From positions 4,412 to 38,028 of the forward strand of contig JAGWBF010000005.1 of the NCBI GenBank assembly GCA_021296025.1: a stretch of DNA of 33,617 bases, read 5' to 3'. Source of the stretch: Dehalococcoidia bacterium (lineage in GTDB: Bacteria > Chloroflexota > Dehalococcoidia > Lucifugimonadales > JAGWBF01). This document shows, piece after piece, positions 15,544-25,109 of the stretch. The notes under the pieces were generated by a model. It saw only the letters and a program-made list of their open reading frames with translations, was not told the DNA's origin and ran no database searches. Within the stretch, counting starts at the first letter, position 1. Every line of letters begins with the position of its first letter. The position numbers and the translations under genes are program-made.

Positions 15544-17280
15544 CTACCAGCCGATAGCATAGCTTTCGCGATGGGGGGCCGCCCCGGCAATCAGGGCGCC
15601 CCGCTCATGGTCCACCACGATGGCGCAGGGGCTTCCTGCTATGAGCATCCAGTCATCTCTCACGGACACTTTGTGGCCCATGTCCTGAAGCGACCGCACA
15701 ACGTCGGCATCCACACGACCCTCCACGCTAAGCTCGCCCGGTGCATAGGGATGGGGCCAGCCTGATCCGGGAAAGCTGGTGGTGCGAAAGCGGGGTTCCT
15801 CCACAGCCTGCTGGGGGTCGAAGCCGAACTCCACTATGTTCAGGAGCACCTGCACCTGGGCCTGGACCTGCATATCTTCCCCGGGGCTGCCGAAGGGCAT
15901 GAACAGGCGTCCGTCCTTCAGAACAATGGCCGCGCAGGGGGTCATCCGGGGCCTTTTGCCGGGGCCCAGGCAGTTGGGGTTGTCGGGGTCCAGCCAGGAC
16001 TGGCCCCCACGGCCGGATATGGACACGCCTACCCCTGGCACGATGGGTGTACTTGTAAATGCGTCACTCGGAGTCCCGGAGAAAGCGTTGCCCCACCTGT
16101 CCACCACGCAAGTGTAGGCAGTATCGGGCTCCGAGCGCCCCGACAAGGGCACCGCGGGAATGGCGTTCACCGTCCTGTTCTTCCCTTCGAAGGGCCACGG
16201 GTTACCCGGAGAGGGCATTTCAGGCCATGCGGCCTTGCTGTCTATCCCTTCCCTCCTATGGTCGGCATACTCCTTAGTCGTAAGGCCGGCTATGGGCACT
16301 TCGATGATATCCGGGTCACCGTAGTACTGGTGCCTATCGGCGAAGGCCACCTTTATAGCCTCAACTAAGGTATGCACGTACTGGGCCGAGTTGTGGCCCA
16401 TTCCCTGGAGGTCGAACCCCTCCAGCAGGTTTAACACCTGGACCAAAGCCGGGCCCTGACACCACGGTCCGGCGGTGTACACCGAGTATCCGCGATAGCT
16501 GGTTGTCTGGGGAGTTTCCACCTGCACATGGAAGCTAGCCAGGTCGTCCATTTCCAGGAGTCCCCCCTGCTCCTGGCAGAAGCGCACCATCTCCTCGGCG
16601 ATCTCACCCATGTAGAACAGGTCGCGGGCAGCCCGGATACCCTCTTCCCGGCTCTTGTGGGCGCTCCCCCGCTCGGCGTCGATCATCCTTCGGAAGGTAC
16701 GCCCCATATCCTCCTGGCATAGGCGCTCTCCCACCTTGGGGCACCTTCCCCCGGGCATGAAGATTGAGGAGGACGTGGGATGCTCGGAGATGAACTCCTT
16801 CTGCATCTCGATAATCCGCTCCATCCTCCGGGAGACGGGCAGGCCCCTTTCGCACAGCTCGACGGCCGGCGCCACAACCTGCTCGAAGGACATGGTGCCG
16901 AAGCGCTCCAGGGCGGTGAGCCAGGCATCGCACGCTGCGGGGACCACGGCCCTTGCCATCCCCCGGGGTATGGTGCGGTTATATCGCCTGATGTAGCTTT
17001 CCAGATCGGTGGACTTGGCCCACGGACCGACGCCGCTGATGCTGTGTACCTGGCCGGTGTCAGCCCTGTAAATCATGATGGGAGCGACGCCCGCGATGTT
17101 GGTCTGCTCTGCAATCGTGATGTTCAGGGCGATGCCGGAAGCCACCCCGGCATCGATGGCGTTGCCCCCCTGCTGGAGCACCTGGAAGCCGGCGGCTGTA
17201 GCCAGGTAGTTGCCCGTGGCGATCATGTGCTCGGTGCCCATAACCGCCGGACGATAGGATGATATTCCCCTGGGAGGCAA
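15544..17280 (-). CDS. Gamma-glutamyltransferase family protein (divergent subgroup)
   Basis: A 578-residue Ntn hydrolase related to gamma-glutamyltransferase. Members self-cleave before a threonine that becomes the nucleophile; here T387 in DTAYTCVVD aligns with the E. coli TTHYSVVD. The N-terminal half has the usual GGNAIDAGVA. After the nucleophile the sequence reads GNAFSGTPSDAFTSTP and GKRPRMTPC. The classical TLN, LNNEMDDF and SSMSP motifs are replaced. The protein therefore belongs to a divergent branch, and glutathione may not be its substrate; related acylases are possible. No signal peptide is visible. The start appears to be TTG 17280 with GAGG six bases upstream. It diverges from mogA. 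Confidence 0.85.
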   Translation of the reverse strand: MPPRGISSYRPAVMGTEHMIATGNYLATAAGFQVLQQGGNAIDAGVASGIALNITIAEQTNIAGVAPIMIYRADTGQVHSISGVGPWAKSTDLESYIRRYNRTIPRGMARAVVPAACDAWLTALERFGTMSFEQVVAPAVELCERGLPVSRRMERIIEMQKEFISEHPTSSSIFMPGGRCPKVGERLCQEDMGRTFRRMIDAERGSAHKSREEGIRAARDLFYMGEIAEEMVRFCQEQGGLLEMDDLASFHVQVETPQTTSYRGYSVYTAGPWCQGPALVQVLNLLEGFDLQGMGHNSAQYVHTLVEAIKVAFADRHQYYGDPDIIEVPIAGLTTKEYADHRREGIDSKAAWPEMPSPGNPWPFEGKNRTVNAIPAVPLSGRSEPDTAYTCVVDRWGNAFSGTPSDAFTSTPIVPGVGVSISGRGGQSWLDPDNPNCLGPGKRPRMTPCAAIVLKDGRLFMPFGSPGEDMQVQAQVQVLLNIVEFGFDPQQAVEEPRFRTTSFPGSGWPHPYAPGELSVEGRVDADVVRSLQDMGHKVSVRDDWMLIAGSPCAIVVDHERGALIAGAAPHRESYAIGW

Positions 17281-17357
17281 ACAGCACCTCAGGACCGGAT
17301 TTCAGTAGAATACTATCCCCACCTCGAATTTGAAAGGGTGAGGGCGAGCAGGTTGGG

Positions 17358-17386
17358 TTGACAGCCCTTAGCTGGCTTCCTAACAT
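17358..17386 (+). promoter_or_regulatory. Predicted promoter of mogA-trmD
   Basis: TTGACA at 17358-17363 and TAACAT at 17381-17386 are 17 bases apart, 32 bases before the mogA start codon. It is among the best promoter matches in the window. Confidence 0.55.
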
Positions 17387-17418
17387 GAAATCACCACCAA
17401 GACCGCGCGGGAGCAGAC

Positions 17419-17937
17419 TTGTTCAAGCTCGGAATTCTTACCATCAGCACCGCAGGGTTCCATGGCCAGCGTGAGGACACCTCAGGGGATGCCATATCCA
17501 GGATGCTGTCCGCACCCGAATATGAGCGGGCACGCTACGAAATCGTTTCCGATGACACCGCCATGATCACCGATCGCCTCAAGAGCTGGGCTGACGATGA
17601 CGCTCTCGACCTGATCGTGACCACTGGAGGCACGGGGGTGGCACCCACGGATGTGACCCCCGAGGCCTGCAGGGTGGTGTTCGACAGGGAGGTGCCCGGC
17701 TTGGCAGAAGCCATGAGGGCAGGCACCTTGAGCAAGACCCCCATGGCTATGCTCAGCCGATCCGTGGCCGGGACCAGGGGCAGCACCCTGATAGTTGCCC
17801 TCCCGGGCAGCCCCAAGGGGGTCGTTGAGTGCCTGGAAGTGATCCTGCCCGTACTGCCCCATGCCATCCAGCTCCTCCAGGGCGATACCCAGGGGCATCC
17901 CCCACGCCCTCCGGGGGAAGGGGCAGGTCCTTCCTGA
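17419..17937 (+). CDS. mogA: Molybdopterin adenylyltransferase/MoaB-like protein
   Basis: A 172-residue protein of the MogA/MoaB family, which activates molybdopterin by adenylation during molybdenum cofactor synthesis. Signature stretches are LTISTAGFHGQREDTSGD, LIVTTGGTGVAPTDVTPEA, REVPGLAEAMR and GSTLIVALPGSPKGVVECL, covering the MPT-binding loops. The tail after about residue 150 is proline- and glycine-rich and not conserved. The start is TTG 17419 with GGGAG five bases upstream. MogA and MoaB are not separable from sequence. It precedes trmD by 25 bases and is probably cotranscribed from the promoter at 17358. With selB, molybdenum cofactor synthesis hints at a selenium- or molybdenum-dependent formate dehydrogenase elsewhere; this is inference. 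Confidence 0.88.
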   Translation: MFKLGILTISTAGFHGQREDTSGDAISRMLSAPEYERARYEIVSDDTAMITDRLKSWADDDALDLIVTTGGTGVAPTDVTPEACRVVFDREVPGLAEAMRAGTLSKTPMAMLSRSVAGTRGSTLIVALPGSPKGVVECLEVILPVLPHAIQLLQGDTQGHPPRPPGEGAGPS

Positions 17938-17962
17938 GCAGCCGGACACCGGTTGTCATGCG

Positions 17963-18712
<750 letters not shown>

Positions 18713-18713
18713 C

Positions 18714-20180
18714 CTACCCGTCTCCGCACAGGTGCAGCCACCTGTGTCCATCCTGGGCCAGCAGAGCATCGGCGGAATCAGGACCCCAGGTGCCCGGCCA
18801 GTAGTATTGCAGGGCTGGAGCATTGGGGCTCTCCCATCCCTCCAGGAGGGGATCAACGATGCTCCAAGCCTCTTCAATGTGGTCGTTCCTGATGAACAGC
18901 CTGGCATCCCCCTCCAGGGCATCCTGAAGGAGGCGTTGGTAGGCCTCAGGTATATCGTGCCCCCTGAAGGCGGTGTCATAGTGGAACTCCATGTCCACGG
19001 GCCTCAGGGTCATATCCTGGCCCGGGATCTTGGTGTCCAGGCGCAGATGGGCACCCTCGTTGGGCTGGACACACACCGACAGGATGTTGGAGGAGGAGCG
19101 GTCTTCACCCCCCAGGGAAAACATCACGTGGGGCGGCGCCTTGAACTGGATGGATATCTCGGAGACCTTGGAAGTCAATGCCTTGCCCGATCGAAGGTAG
19201 AAGGGGATCCCCTGCCAGCGCCAGTTGTCCACGTAGAGGCGCATGGCGACGTAGGTGGGTGTGGTTGAGTGGGGGGATACCCCCTTCTCCTCCAGGTAGC
19301 CCATGTACTGGCCCCTAACCGCGTTGGAGGCGACTTCGTCGGCAGACCCTCGCCGGATGGCCTTCAGTACCTCGACCTTCTTGTCCCGCAGGGACTCGGC
19401 ATCTATGGCGCTGGGGGGTTCCATAGCTACTATGGACAAAAGCTGGAGCAGGTGGTTCTGGACCATGTCCCTTACCACGCCCGACCCGTCGTAGTAGCCC
19501 CCCCTGTCCCCCACGGGGATGTCTTCGGCAACTGTGATCTGGATGTTGTCCACAAAGTTGCGGTTCCATACCGGCTCGAACACCGCATTGGCGAACCGGA
19601 GCACCAGCAGGTTCTGCACCGTCTCTTTGCCGAGGTAGTGGTCGATGCGGAACACCTGCCTCTCATCGAAGAGCTCCCGCACGATGCTATTCAGGTCCTG
19701 GGCGGATGCCAGATCGCGGCCGAAGGGTTTCTCTATGACCACCCTGCGCCAACCCGTGTCCTCCCTGGCGATCCCGCAGCTGCTGAGGCTGCCGATGGCT
19801 GCCCCGTAAAGGTTGGGGGCTATGGAGAGGTAGAACAGGCGATTTGAGGGCCTCAGCTCCCCCTCCAGCTGCAGCAGCCGGTTGAACAAGCTACCCATCT
19901 CCTGCTCGGAGTCCACGTTCCCCCGGACGTAGTGGACGTGCCGGGCAAACTCATCCCATTCTTCGTTGGAGGCGTTGAGGGAGCCGATCTCGGATATCTT
20001 CTCCCAGGAGTACTGCCTGAAGCCTTCGTCGGAGTGGTCGGAGCGAGAGTACCCGACGATATTGAAGTGTTCAGGCAGTCTGCCTTTGCGTCGCAGGTTG
20101 AACAGCTCGGGCAGCAGCCGTCTCTGAGTCAGGTCCCCGGTAGCTCCCATGATGACCACAGATGTGGTGCCTTCGGCCAT
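18714..20180 (-). CDS. zwf: Glucose-6-phosphate 1-dehydrogenase
   Basis: Zwf oxidises glucose 6-phosphate to the lactone with NADP, the entry to the oxidative pentose phosphate pathway. From ATG 20180 it has 488 residues. The coenzyme fold begins IMGATGDLTQRRLLP. The active-site stretch RIDHYLGKE carries the catalytic histidine. FANAVFEPVWNR, DNIQITVAED and LLSIVAMEPP follow, then the C-terminal domain ends in WRWLHLCGDG-type sequence. A GTG at 20192 could add four residues but sits right against GGAGG. No pgl or gnd gene is in view. It diverges from the DUF3179 gene. Confidence 0.96.
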   Translation of the reverse strand: MAEGTTSVVIMGATGDLTQRRLLPELFNLRRKGRLPEHFNIVGYSRSDHSDEGFRQYSWEKISEIGSLNASNEEWDEFARHVHYVRGNVDSEQEMGSLFNRLLQLEGELRPSNRLFYLSIAPNLYGAAIGSLSSCGIAREDTGWRRVVIEKPFGRDLASAQDLNSIVRELFDERQVFRIDHYLGKETVQNLLVLRFANAVFEPVWNRNFVDNIQITVAEDIPVGDRGGYYDGSGVVRDMVQNHLLQLLSIVAMEPPSAIDAESLRDKKVEVLKAIRRGSADEVASNAVRGQYMGYLEEKGVSPHSTTPTYVAMRLYVDNWRWQGIPFYLRSGKALTSKVSEISIQFKAPPHVMFSLGGEDRSSSNILSVCVQPNEGAHLRLDTKIPGQDMTLRPVDMEFHYDTAFRGHDIPEAYQRLLQDALEGDARLFIRNDHIEEAWSIVDPLLEGWESPNAPALQYYWPGTWGPDSADALLAQDGHRWLHLCGDG

Positions 20181-20316
20181 CTCTCCACACACCTCCGGGC
20201 CTAATGATCCATCAAGGACGCTGGGCTGGGAGCATCAAATGCACGGGGTATCGTAACCATCTAGACGCAGCGAAGTCAACGAAGTACCCTTTCCGCGGAG
20301 CAGGTTGGGGGTAGAT

Positions 20317-21648
20317 ATGGGTCTGATGTATGAAAGGGTAATTTGGAACGGCCATTGGCAGATGGTCCTGGCGGGACTTATAGGCATTGCTGTCGTCGTA
20401 ACTATGGCCGGATGCGGCTCGGACAACATGGCAGACGGAACTGCCTCACCGGAGATTCTCACGGCGACAACGGAAGCGCCGATTACCGAGGAACCGGAGG
20501 GAACCGACTCGCCGGGAGATAGGGCCTCCTCACCATCGCCCCAGGCTTTCTCCCCCCAGGTGGAGCCCGACCCGGACTATGAGAGTGCCCTGGATGATGC
20601 CCGGTTCTCAACAAACTACTGGTCCGACACGGACTTCAGCCGGTACACGGTCCCCTTGAGAGAGTTCAGGTCGGGCGGCGTACGCCCCGACGGCATTCCG
20701 TCCATCGACAACCCCAAATTCGTCTCCCCCAACCAAGCCAATTTCCGCCTTGACAACGAAGAGCCGGTGATGGCCTTCGAGCTGGATGGCGATGCCAGGG
20801 CTTACCCTCTGCAGATTCTGATATTCCACGAAATTGTGAATGATGTGGTTGCAGGGGTGCCAGTGGTAATCACCTACTGCCCCCTCTGCAACTCGGCCAT
20901 CGCCTTCGAGCGCACCCTGGAAGGGGTTGTGCTGGACTTTGGCACAACGGGCAACTTGAGAAACAGCGACCTTGTGATGTACGACCGCCAGACCAGCTCC
21001 TGGTGGCAGCAGTTCACCGGGGAGGCTGTGGTTGGCACCCTTGCCGGAAGACAGCTCACCTTCCTCTCCGCTCCCATCATCTCCTGGCAGGACTTCAAGG
21101 ATGCATACCCTGAAGGCATGGTGCTCTCCCACGAAACCGGCTACCAGAGAGAGTACGGGATCAATCCCTATATCCAGTACGACCTCCCGAACTCCGACCC
21201 CTTTCTCTTCGACGGGGTGAGCGACGGACGGCTGCGCCCCAAGGAGCGGGTCGTCGCTGTGACCATCGGAGGCGAAGCTGCGGCCTTCCCATTCTCCACC
21301 CTGGAAGAGGAGCCTGTGATAAGCCACCGGATCGGAGGAATGGAGATCGTGGTCTTCTTCCAGGACGGCACCAAGTCAGCCTTGGACTCGGAACTGATCA
21401 GCTTCTCCAGGGATGTGGGAGCTACCGGGGTGTTCGACCCTGTGCTGGAAGGCAGGACCCTAAGCTTCCGCTACCAGGACGGACGCATAACCGATGAGCA
21501 GACGGGCAGCGTCTGGAACATCCTGGGACATGCGGTGGACGGGGAGCTGGCAGGCAAGATGCTGACCCCGGTGGTCCATGGCAACCACTTCTGGTTCGCC
21601 TGGGCTGCCTTCAATCCCGACACCGCCATCTACCCGGGCGGGGAGTAG
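20317..21648 (+). CDS. DUF3179 domain lipoprotein
   Basis: A 443-residue secreted protein of unknown function. The N-terminus has a hydrophobic segment ending in MAGC, a lipobox, followed by a Thr/Ser/Pro/Glu-rich linker to about residue 100. The rest matches DUF3179, with YCPLCNSAIAFER as the hallmark CPLC motif, FGTTGNLRNSDLVMYDR, and a WWQQFTGEAVVG stretch. The CxxC pair might bind metal or cycle redox; that is conjecture. Start choice is uncertain: TTG 20305, ATG 20317 and ATG 20326 are all possible. It diverges from zwf and is followed by an oxidoreductase on the same strand after 185 bases. Similar lipoproteins are common in Chloroflexota and marine bacteria. Confidence 0.88.
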   Translation: MGLMYERVIWNGHWQMVLAGLIGIAVVVTMAGCGSDNMADGTASPEILTATTEAPITEEPEGTDSPGDRASSPSPQAFSPQVEPDPDYESALDDARFSTNYWSDTDFSRYTVPLREFRSGGVRPDGIPSIDNPKFVSPNQANFRLDNEEPVMAFELDGDARAYPLQILIFHEIVNDVVAGVPVVITYCPLCNSAIAFERTLEGVVLDFGTTGNLRNSDLVMYDRQTSSWWQQFTGEAVVGTLAGRQLTFLSAPIISWQDFKDAYPEGMVLSHETGYQREYGINPYIQYDLPNSDPFLFDGVSDGRLRPKERVVAVTIGGEAAAFPFSTLEEEPVISHRIGGMEIVVFFQDGTKSALDSELISFSRDVGATGVFDPVLEGRTLSFRYQDGRITDEQTGSVWNILGHAVDGELAGKMLTPVVHGNHFWFAWAAFNPDTAIYPGGE

Positions 21649-21833
21649 GCCCCTCCCCCCTGCTGGAGCGCTCCCCCCTTCCCTTATACACGCTGAAATG
21701 CCCTTCCACAAAGGTGGCAGAGGGCTAATGTAGGGCCGCGCGCCACGGCGGGCCTTCCGTTGACATTATCTTGGGGAAAGATATACTTCCCTTGTTCCTT
21801 CCGGCTAATTCGACCAAGCAGAGGAGTAGGAAG

Positions 21834-22826
21834 ATGCCAGATACGAAATTTGGAATTCTGATGGGTGGCACATGGACCCAGGGCTTGCCTTCAGGCAGCG
21901 AGCTGCTGTCCATGGCCAAGGGTGCGGAAGAAGCAGGCTACGATTCCATCCACACCAGCGACCATATCTCCAGTCCACCCGAAGGCTTGGCTCCGTCGAT
22001 CAACGCCTTCCCCTTCCTGGCGGCGGCGGCAGCAGTGACTGAGCGGGTGAAACTGGGGCCTTATCCCCTGGCAATGCCCCTGTACAATGCGTCCATCGTC
22101 GGCAGCATGATGCTCAGCATCCACCACATCTCCAACGGACGCGCCATCTTCTGCACAGCTTCGGGGTTTGGATATCCCGTGGAGTTGGAGGCGGTGAACG
22201 TCGCCCTCCCCGAGCGACCCATGCGAAACACCGAGGGCATGGACTTGGTCGCCAAGCTCTGGACCGAGGACAACGTCTCCTTCGAAGGCGAATTCAACAA
22301 GACGACCAACCTCAACATGACCCTTAGAAAGTCAGTGCCCAACTCCATCCCCACCTGGGTGAATGGTCGTCACGACTCGGCCCTTCGCCGGGCTGTCAGC
22401 TCCGGGGAGGCGTGGGCGGTGCCCATGGTCACACCCCAGGAGTTCGCCGAGAAGCGCCCCCTCGTCCAGCAGTACGCCGAAGAGTCGAGCCGTGACCTGC
22501 GAAGCGGCTTCGACTGGGTGGTCGAGGTAGGCTTCAATATGAATGCGGACCGGGGCAGGGCAGCAGCCGAGGCGGAAGCTGCCGTGGAATCGCGGCCGGA
22601 CAAGCAGAGCACCACTGGCCAAGCCCCAACCGAGGACCTGGTTGGACAGGCCGCCGCACTGGGCAGCCCCGAGGAGTGCATAAGCAAGGTTCGCGAGTTC
22701 GTGGATTCAGGAGCAACCTGGATTATCGCCACACCCCTGTGCCCCCTGTCGGGCTTTCAGGACCAGATGCTCCAGTTCGCCAAGCATGTGATCCCCAGCT
22801 TCAAGGCGGTGAAGGCCGGCGTCTAG
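21834..22826 (+). CDS. LLM-class flavin/F420-dependent oxidoreductase
   Basis: A 330-residue TIM-barrel protein of the bacterial luciferase-like superfamily, which uses FMN or F420 for oxidation or monooxygenation of a small molecule. Evidence is FGILMGG near the start, AEEAGYDSIHTSDHI, VKLGPYPLAMPLYNASIVG and DHISNGRAIF-like sequence (HHISNGRAIFCTASGFG). FVDSGATWIIATPLCPL near the end is typical of the C-terminal strand. ATG 21834 has GAGGAG and AGGAAG upstream; a longer frame from 21771 lacks support. The substrate is unknown. It ends at a strong terminator. Such genes are expanded in SAR202 Chloroflexota, consistent with the suggested origin. Confidence 0.9.
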   Translation: MPDTKFGILMGGTWTQGLPSGSELLSMAKGAEEAGYDSIHTSDHISSPPEGLAPSINAFPFLAAAAAVTERVKLGPYPLAMPLYNASIVGSMMLSIHHISNGRAIFCTASGFGYPVELEAVNVALPERPMRNTEGMDLVAKLWTEDNVSFEGEFNKTTNLNMTLRKSVPNSIPTWVNGRHDSALRRAVSSGEAWAVPMVTPQEFAEKRPLVQQYAEESSRDLRSGFDWVVEVGFNMNADRGRAAAEAEAAVESRPDKQSTTGQAPTEDLVGQAAALGSPEECISKVREFVDSGATWIIATPLCPLSGFQDQMLQFAKHVIPSFKAVKAGV

Positions 22827-22856
22827 CCCCCTACCTGCTTAAAGCAGCCTTTTCGA

Positions 22857-22889
22857 GAAGCCTGGGCAGCAAGGCCCAGGCTTCTTTTT
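22857..22889 (+). terminator. Rho-independent terminator
   Basis: GAAGCCTGGGC (22857-22867) pairs perfectly with GCCCAGGCTTC (22874-22884) around a 6-base loop, followed by five T residues. It ends the oxidoreductase transcript. Its T-tract overlaps the stop codon of the convergent MFS gene (22888-22890). Confidence 0.92.
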
Positions 22890-24201
22890 ATGAGCGGACA
22901 GACGACATAGGAACCTTAGGGGGGGAAGCAAACCAGATCACCACGCCTCCCAGGGCTGTCAGCCCCGCAAACACCGAGAATGGGATGAGGTAGGAGCCGG
23001 TGGTATCGAACATGTACCCAGCAAAGAGGGGCGCTACGATCATACCTATGTTGTTGGGCAGCTGGGACAGACCCATGATCGTGGCGAAGGACTTGCGCCC
23101 AAAATAGTCTCCCCGTATGGCGGTCAGCAGAGGCACCCGGCCGCCGAACCCGATGCCGTATAGCACAGCGAACAGGTACACCATCGGCACACTATCTGCC
23201 AGGGCTATCACCATGATACCCGCCGCCTGAAAGGCAATGAATACAAATATGGCGGCAGTCTTGGGCATTCGGTCTGCCACATACCCGGCAACTGTCTGGG
23301 ATGGGAGGGCAATGGCGGTATAGGTCAACACTACGATGCCGGCGGAGCTGAGAGACATTCCCATATCGGTAAGCTTTGGCACGAGGTGCAGGGCCAGGGA
23401 GACAATGGCCACGCTGGAAGACAGATGCACAAAGGCGATTATCCAGAATGCCCGGGTACGCAGCGCCTCCCTCGCTGTAAAGTCAGGTTCTCTGGCGTAA
23501 GCTTCAGGTCCGCCCGTCAACGACGGAGCGATGTTGCCATCAGGCTGAAGCCCGTATTCTTCGGGACGGTTCCGAATGAACTTGGTCATCGGCAGACAGA
23601 CCAGCAGGACGAACACCCCAATGCCCAAGGTGGCGTTATGGAAGCCAAACTTGTCCACAGCCAGGGCAAGAACGGACACCAGCAGGCCGGCGATATGGAT
23701 TCCTGACATGGCCGACGACATCGCGATGGAACGTCTTCTTATGAACCAGTTGTTGACGATGGTGACGCATGCCAGCCAGCCTCCCAGCCCGGACCCCAAC
23801 GTGAGGATGATGAAACCTAGATAGAATTGCCATAACTCTTCGGTCCTGGACAGGAAGATGAAGCCCGCTCCCATAATGGAGAAACCTATGATTATCATGC
23901 GACGGCAGCCAAAGCGGTCGATAAGGAACCCCTCTACCGGACCGATGGCTGCACCCTGGACCCTGGAAAAAGCGAAAGCCCCCGAAAGGGCAGTCCTGCT
24001 CCAGCCGAACTGCCTTTCCAAGGCCACAAGATAGGTGCCAACGCCCTGGAACACTCCCAGGGACATGACGGCGATCAGGAAGGAAACGACGGCAACCATC
24101 TTCCAGCCATAGAAGATGCCGCCCAGCTCGGCGAAGGTGCGGGGAAATCGGCGCGGCGCTTCCCTGGGTGGGACTTCGGCGCCGGGATGGTCAGGGGCCA
24201 T
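22888..24201 (-). CDS. MFS transporter, monocarboxylate/oxalate-formate type
   Basis: A 437-residue membrane protein with about 12 hydrophobic segments in two halves. The first half has SRTALSGAFAFSRVQGAAIGPVEGFLIDRFGCRR, including the MFS loop 2-3 motif (DRFGCRR), and a central charged loop (FIRNRPEEYGLQPDG). GLQPDG after the sixth helix is typical of the monocarboxylate transporter and OxlT-like branch. The second half has YVADRMPKT as the matching loop 8-9. The substrate cannot be named, but organic acids are likely for this branch. ATG 24201 has no clear ribosome binding site. It converges with the LLM gene; the stop codon lies inside the terminator's T-tract. Confidence 0.9.
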   Translation of the reverse strand: MAPDHPGAEVPPREAPRRFPRTFAELGGIFYGWKMVAVVSFLIAVMSLGVFQGVGTYLVALERQFGWSRTALSGAFAFSRVQGAAIGPVEGFLIDRFGCRRMIIIGFSIMGAGFIFLSRTEELWQFYLGFIILTLGSGLGGWLACVTIVNNWFIRRRSIAMSSAMSGIHIAGLLVSVLALAVDKFGFHNATLGIGVFVLLVCLPMTKFIRNRPEEYGLQPDGNIAPSLTGGPEAYAREPDFTAREALRTRAFWIIAFVHLSSSVAIVSLALHLVPKLTDMGMSLSSAGIVVLTYTAIALPSQTVAGYVADRMPKTAAIFVFIAFQAAGIMVIALADSVPMVYLFAVLYGIGFGGRVPLLTAIRGDYFGRKSFATIMGLSQLPNNIGMIVAPLFAGYMFDTTGSYLIPFSVFAGLTALGGVVIWFASPPKVPMSSVRS

Positions 24202-24308
24202 CGACGGCCCGCGTAAGTGAAGGAAGATAATACAAGGCGCCCGTCATTATACATTGCCCAGTGTCCGTGAAGAACGATTCGGGCACCCATTTTTCGTATT
24301 GGCGGGGG

Positions 24309-24338
24309 TTGCGAACAAATAGCTTCCTAAGCTATCAT
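24309..24338 (+). promoter_or_regulatory. Predicted promoter of GPP34 gene with internal palindrome
   Basis: TTGCGA (24309-24314) and TATCAT (24333-24338) are 18 bases apart. TAGCTT-CCT-AAGCTA at 24320-24334 is a 6-bp inverted repeat lying between the two boxes and touching the -10, a typical place for a repressor. The -10 overlaps the first in-frame ATG (24337), which therefore cannot be the start codon if this promoter is real. Confidence 0.45.
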
Positions 24339-24387
24339 GAAGCTAGTATTATCGCGACCGTCAGGCCATAAAAGCGTAGGCCGGGCG

Positions 24388-25074
24388 ATGGATCGAAAGC
24401 ACTGGCTGAGGAAGGAAGTCACCTTGCTGAGGTTCGCCGAGGAAATAATACTGCTACTGCTCAACGATAAGGATGGCACCTTCGCGCGGGTGCCCTACTG
24501 GTCGCTGAACTACGCCTTGGCTGGCGGGGTTCTTATGGACCTAGCCTTGGAGAACCGCATCGACACCGACCTTGAGAACTTGGTGGTGTTGGACAAGACA
24601 CCCTTAGGGGACAGCCTCCTCGACCCGACTCTGGCAAATATCGCATCCGATGAGCAGCGCGACCCCAAGTACTGGGTGGAACAAACTGCCAGCCACGCCG
24701 TCGTCATTCGTGAGGAAGCCCTCTCCAGGCTCGTTAACAACGGCATCCTGGAGCGCCGGGATGACCGGTTCCTGTGGGTGTTCAAGTCCAGGCGCTACGT
24801 GGCCATTCGAGGAGATGCTGAGCGCGAGGTAAAGCTTCGCATCATGGAGGTCCTGTTCAGCGATACCATCCCCGACCCGCGGGATGTGGTGATAATCTGC
24901 CTGGCCGATGCATGCGGCATTTTCGATAAGCTGCTGACCAAGCAGGAGCTGGACACAGCATCGGACAGGATCAAGCAGGTACGCCAGCTGGACCTTATCG
25001 GGCAAGCCATGTCCCAGTCCATTCAGGACATCGAGATGCTGGTGACCTCATCGGTCCAAGCCCACCTTTACTAG
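24388..25074 (+). CDS. GPP34/GOLPH3-like protein
   Basis: A 228-residue soluble protein of the GPP34 family, related to eukaryotic Golgi phosphoprotein 3, which binds phosphatidylinositol 4-phosphate. The match covers most of the length: a leucine-rich start (LLRFAEEIILLLLNDKDG), YALAGGVLMDLALENRI, VLDKTPLGDSLLDPTLANIA, a middle helix SRLVNNGILERRDDRF, and LADACGIFDKLL near the end. Bacterial members are best known from Actinobacteria, and their role is not settled. ATG 24388 is chosen because ATG 24337 overlaps a predicted -10 box. It stands between the MFS gene (divergent) and the HEPN gene (convergent, 35 bases). Confidence 0.85.
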   Translation: MDRKHWLRKEVTLLRFAEEIILLLLNDKDGTFARVPYWSLNYALAGGVLMDLALENRIDTDLENLVVLDKTPLGDSLLDPTLANIASDEQRDPKYWVEQTASHAVVIREEALSRLVNNGILERRDDRFLWVFKSRRYVAIRGDAEREVKLRIMEVLFSDTIPDPRDVVIICLADACGIFDKLLTKQELDTASDRIKQVRQLDLIGQAMSQSIQDIEMLVTSSVQAHLY

Positions 25075-25109
25075 GCTGCCTATAGCCTCGGGCGTTCTCT
25101 CCACCGGAC

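Noticed and set aside
17861..17962. N-terminal extension of trmD
   Set aside because: It overlaps the 3' end of mogA in another frame, and TrmD proteins start MKIxILTLFP, which matches ATG 17963.
20608..21327. 239-codon minus-strand frame
   Set aside because: It is the antisense of the DUF3179 gene, with no motif of its own.
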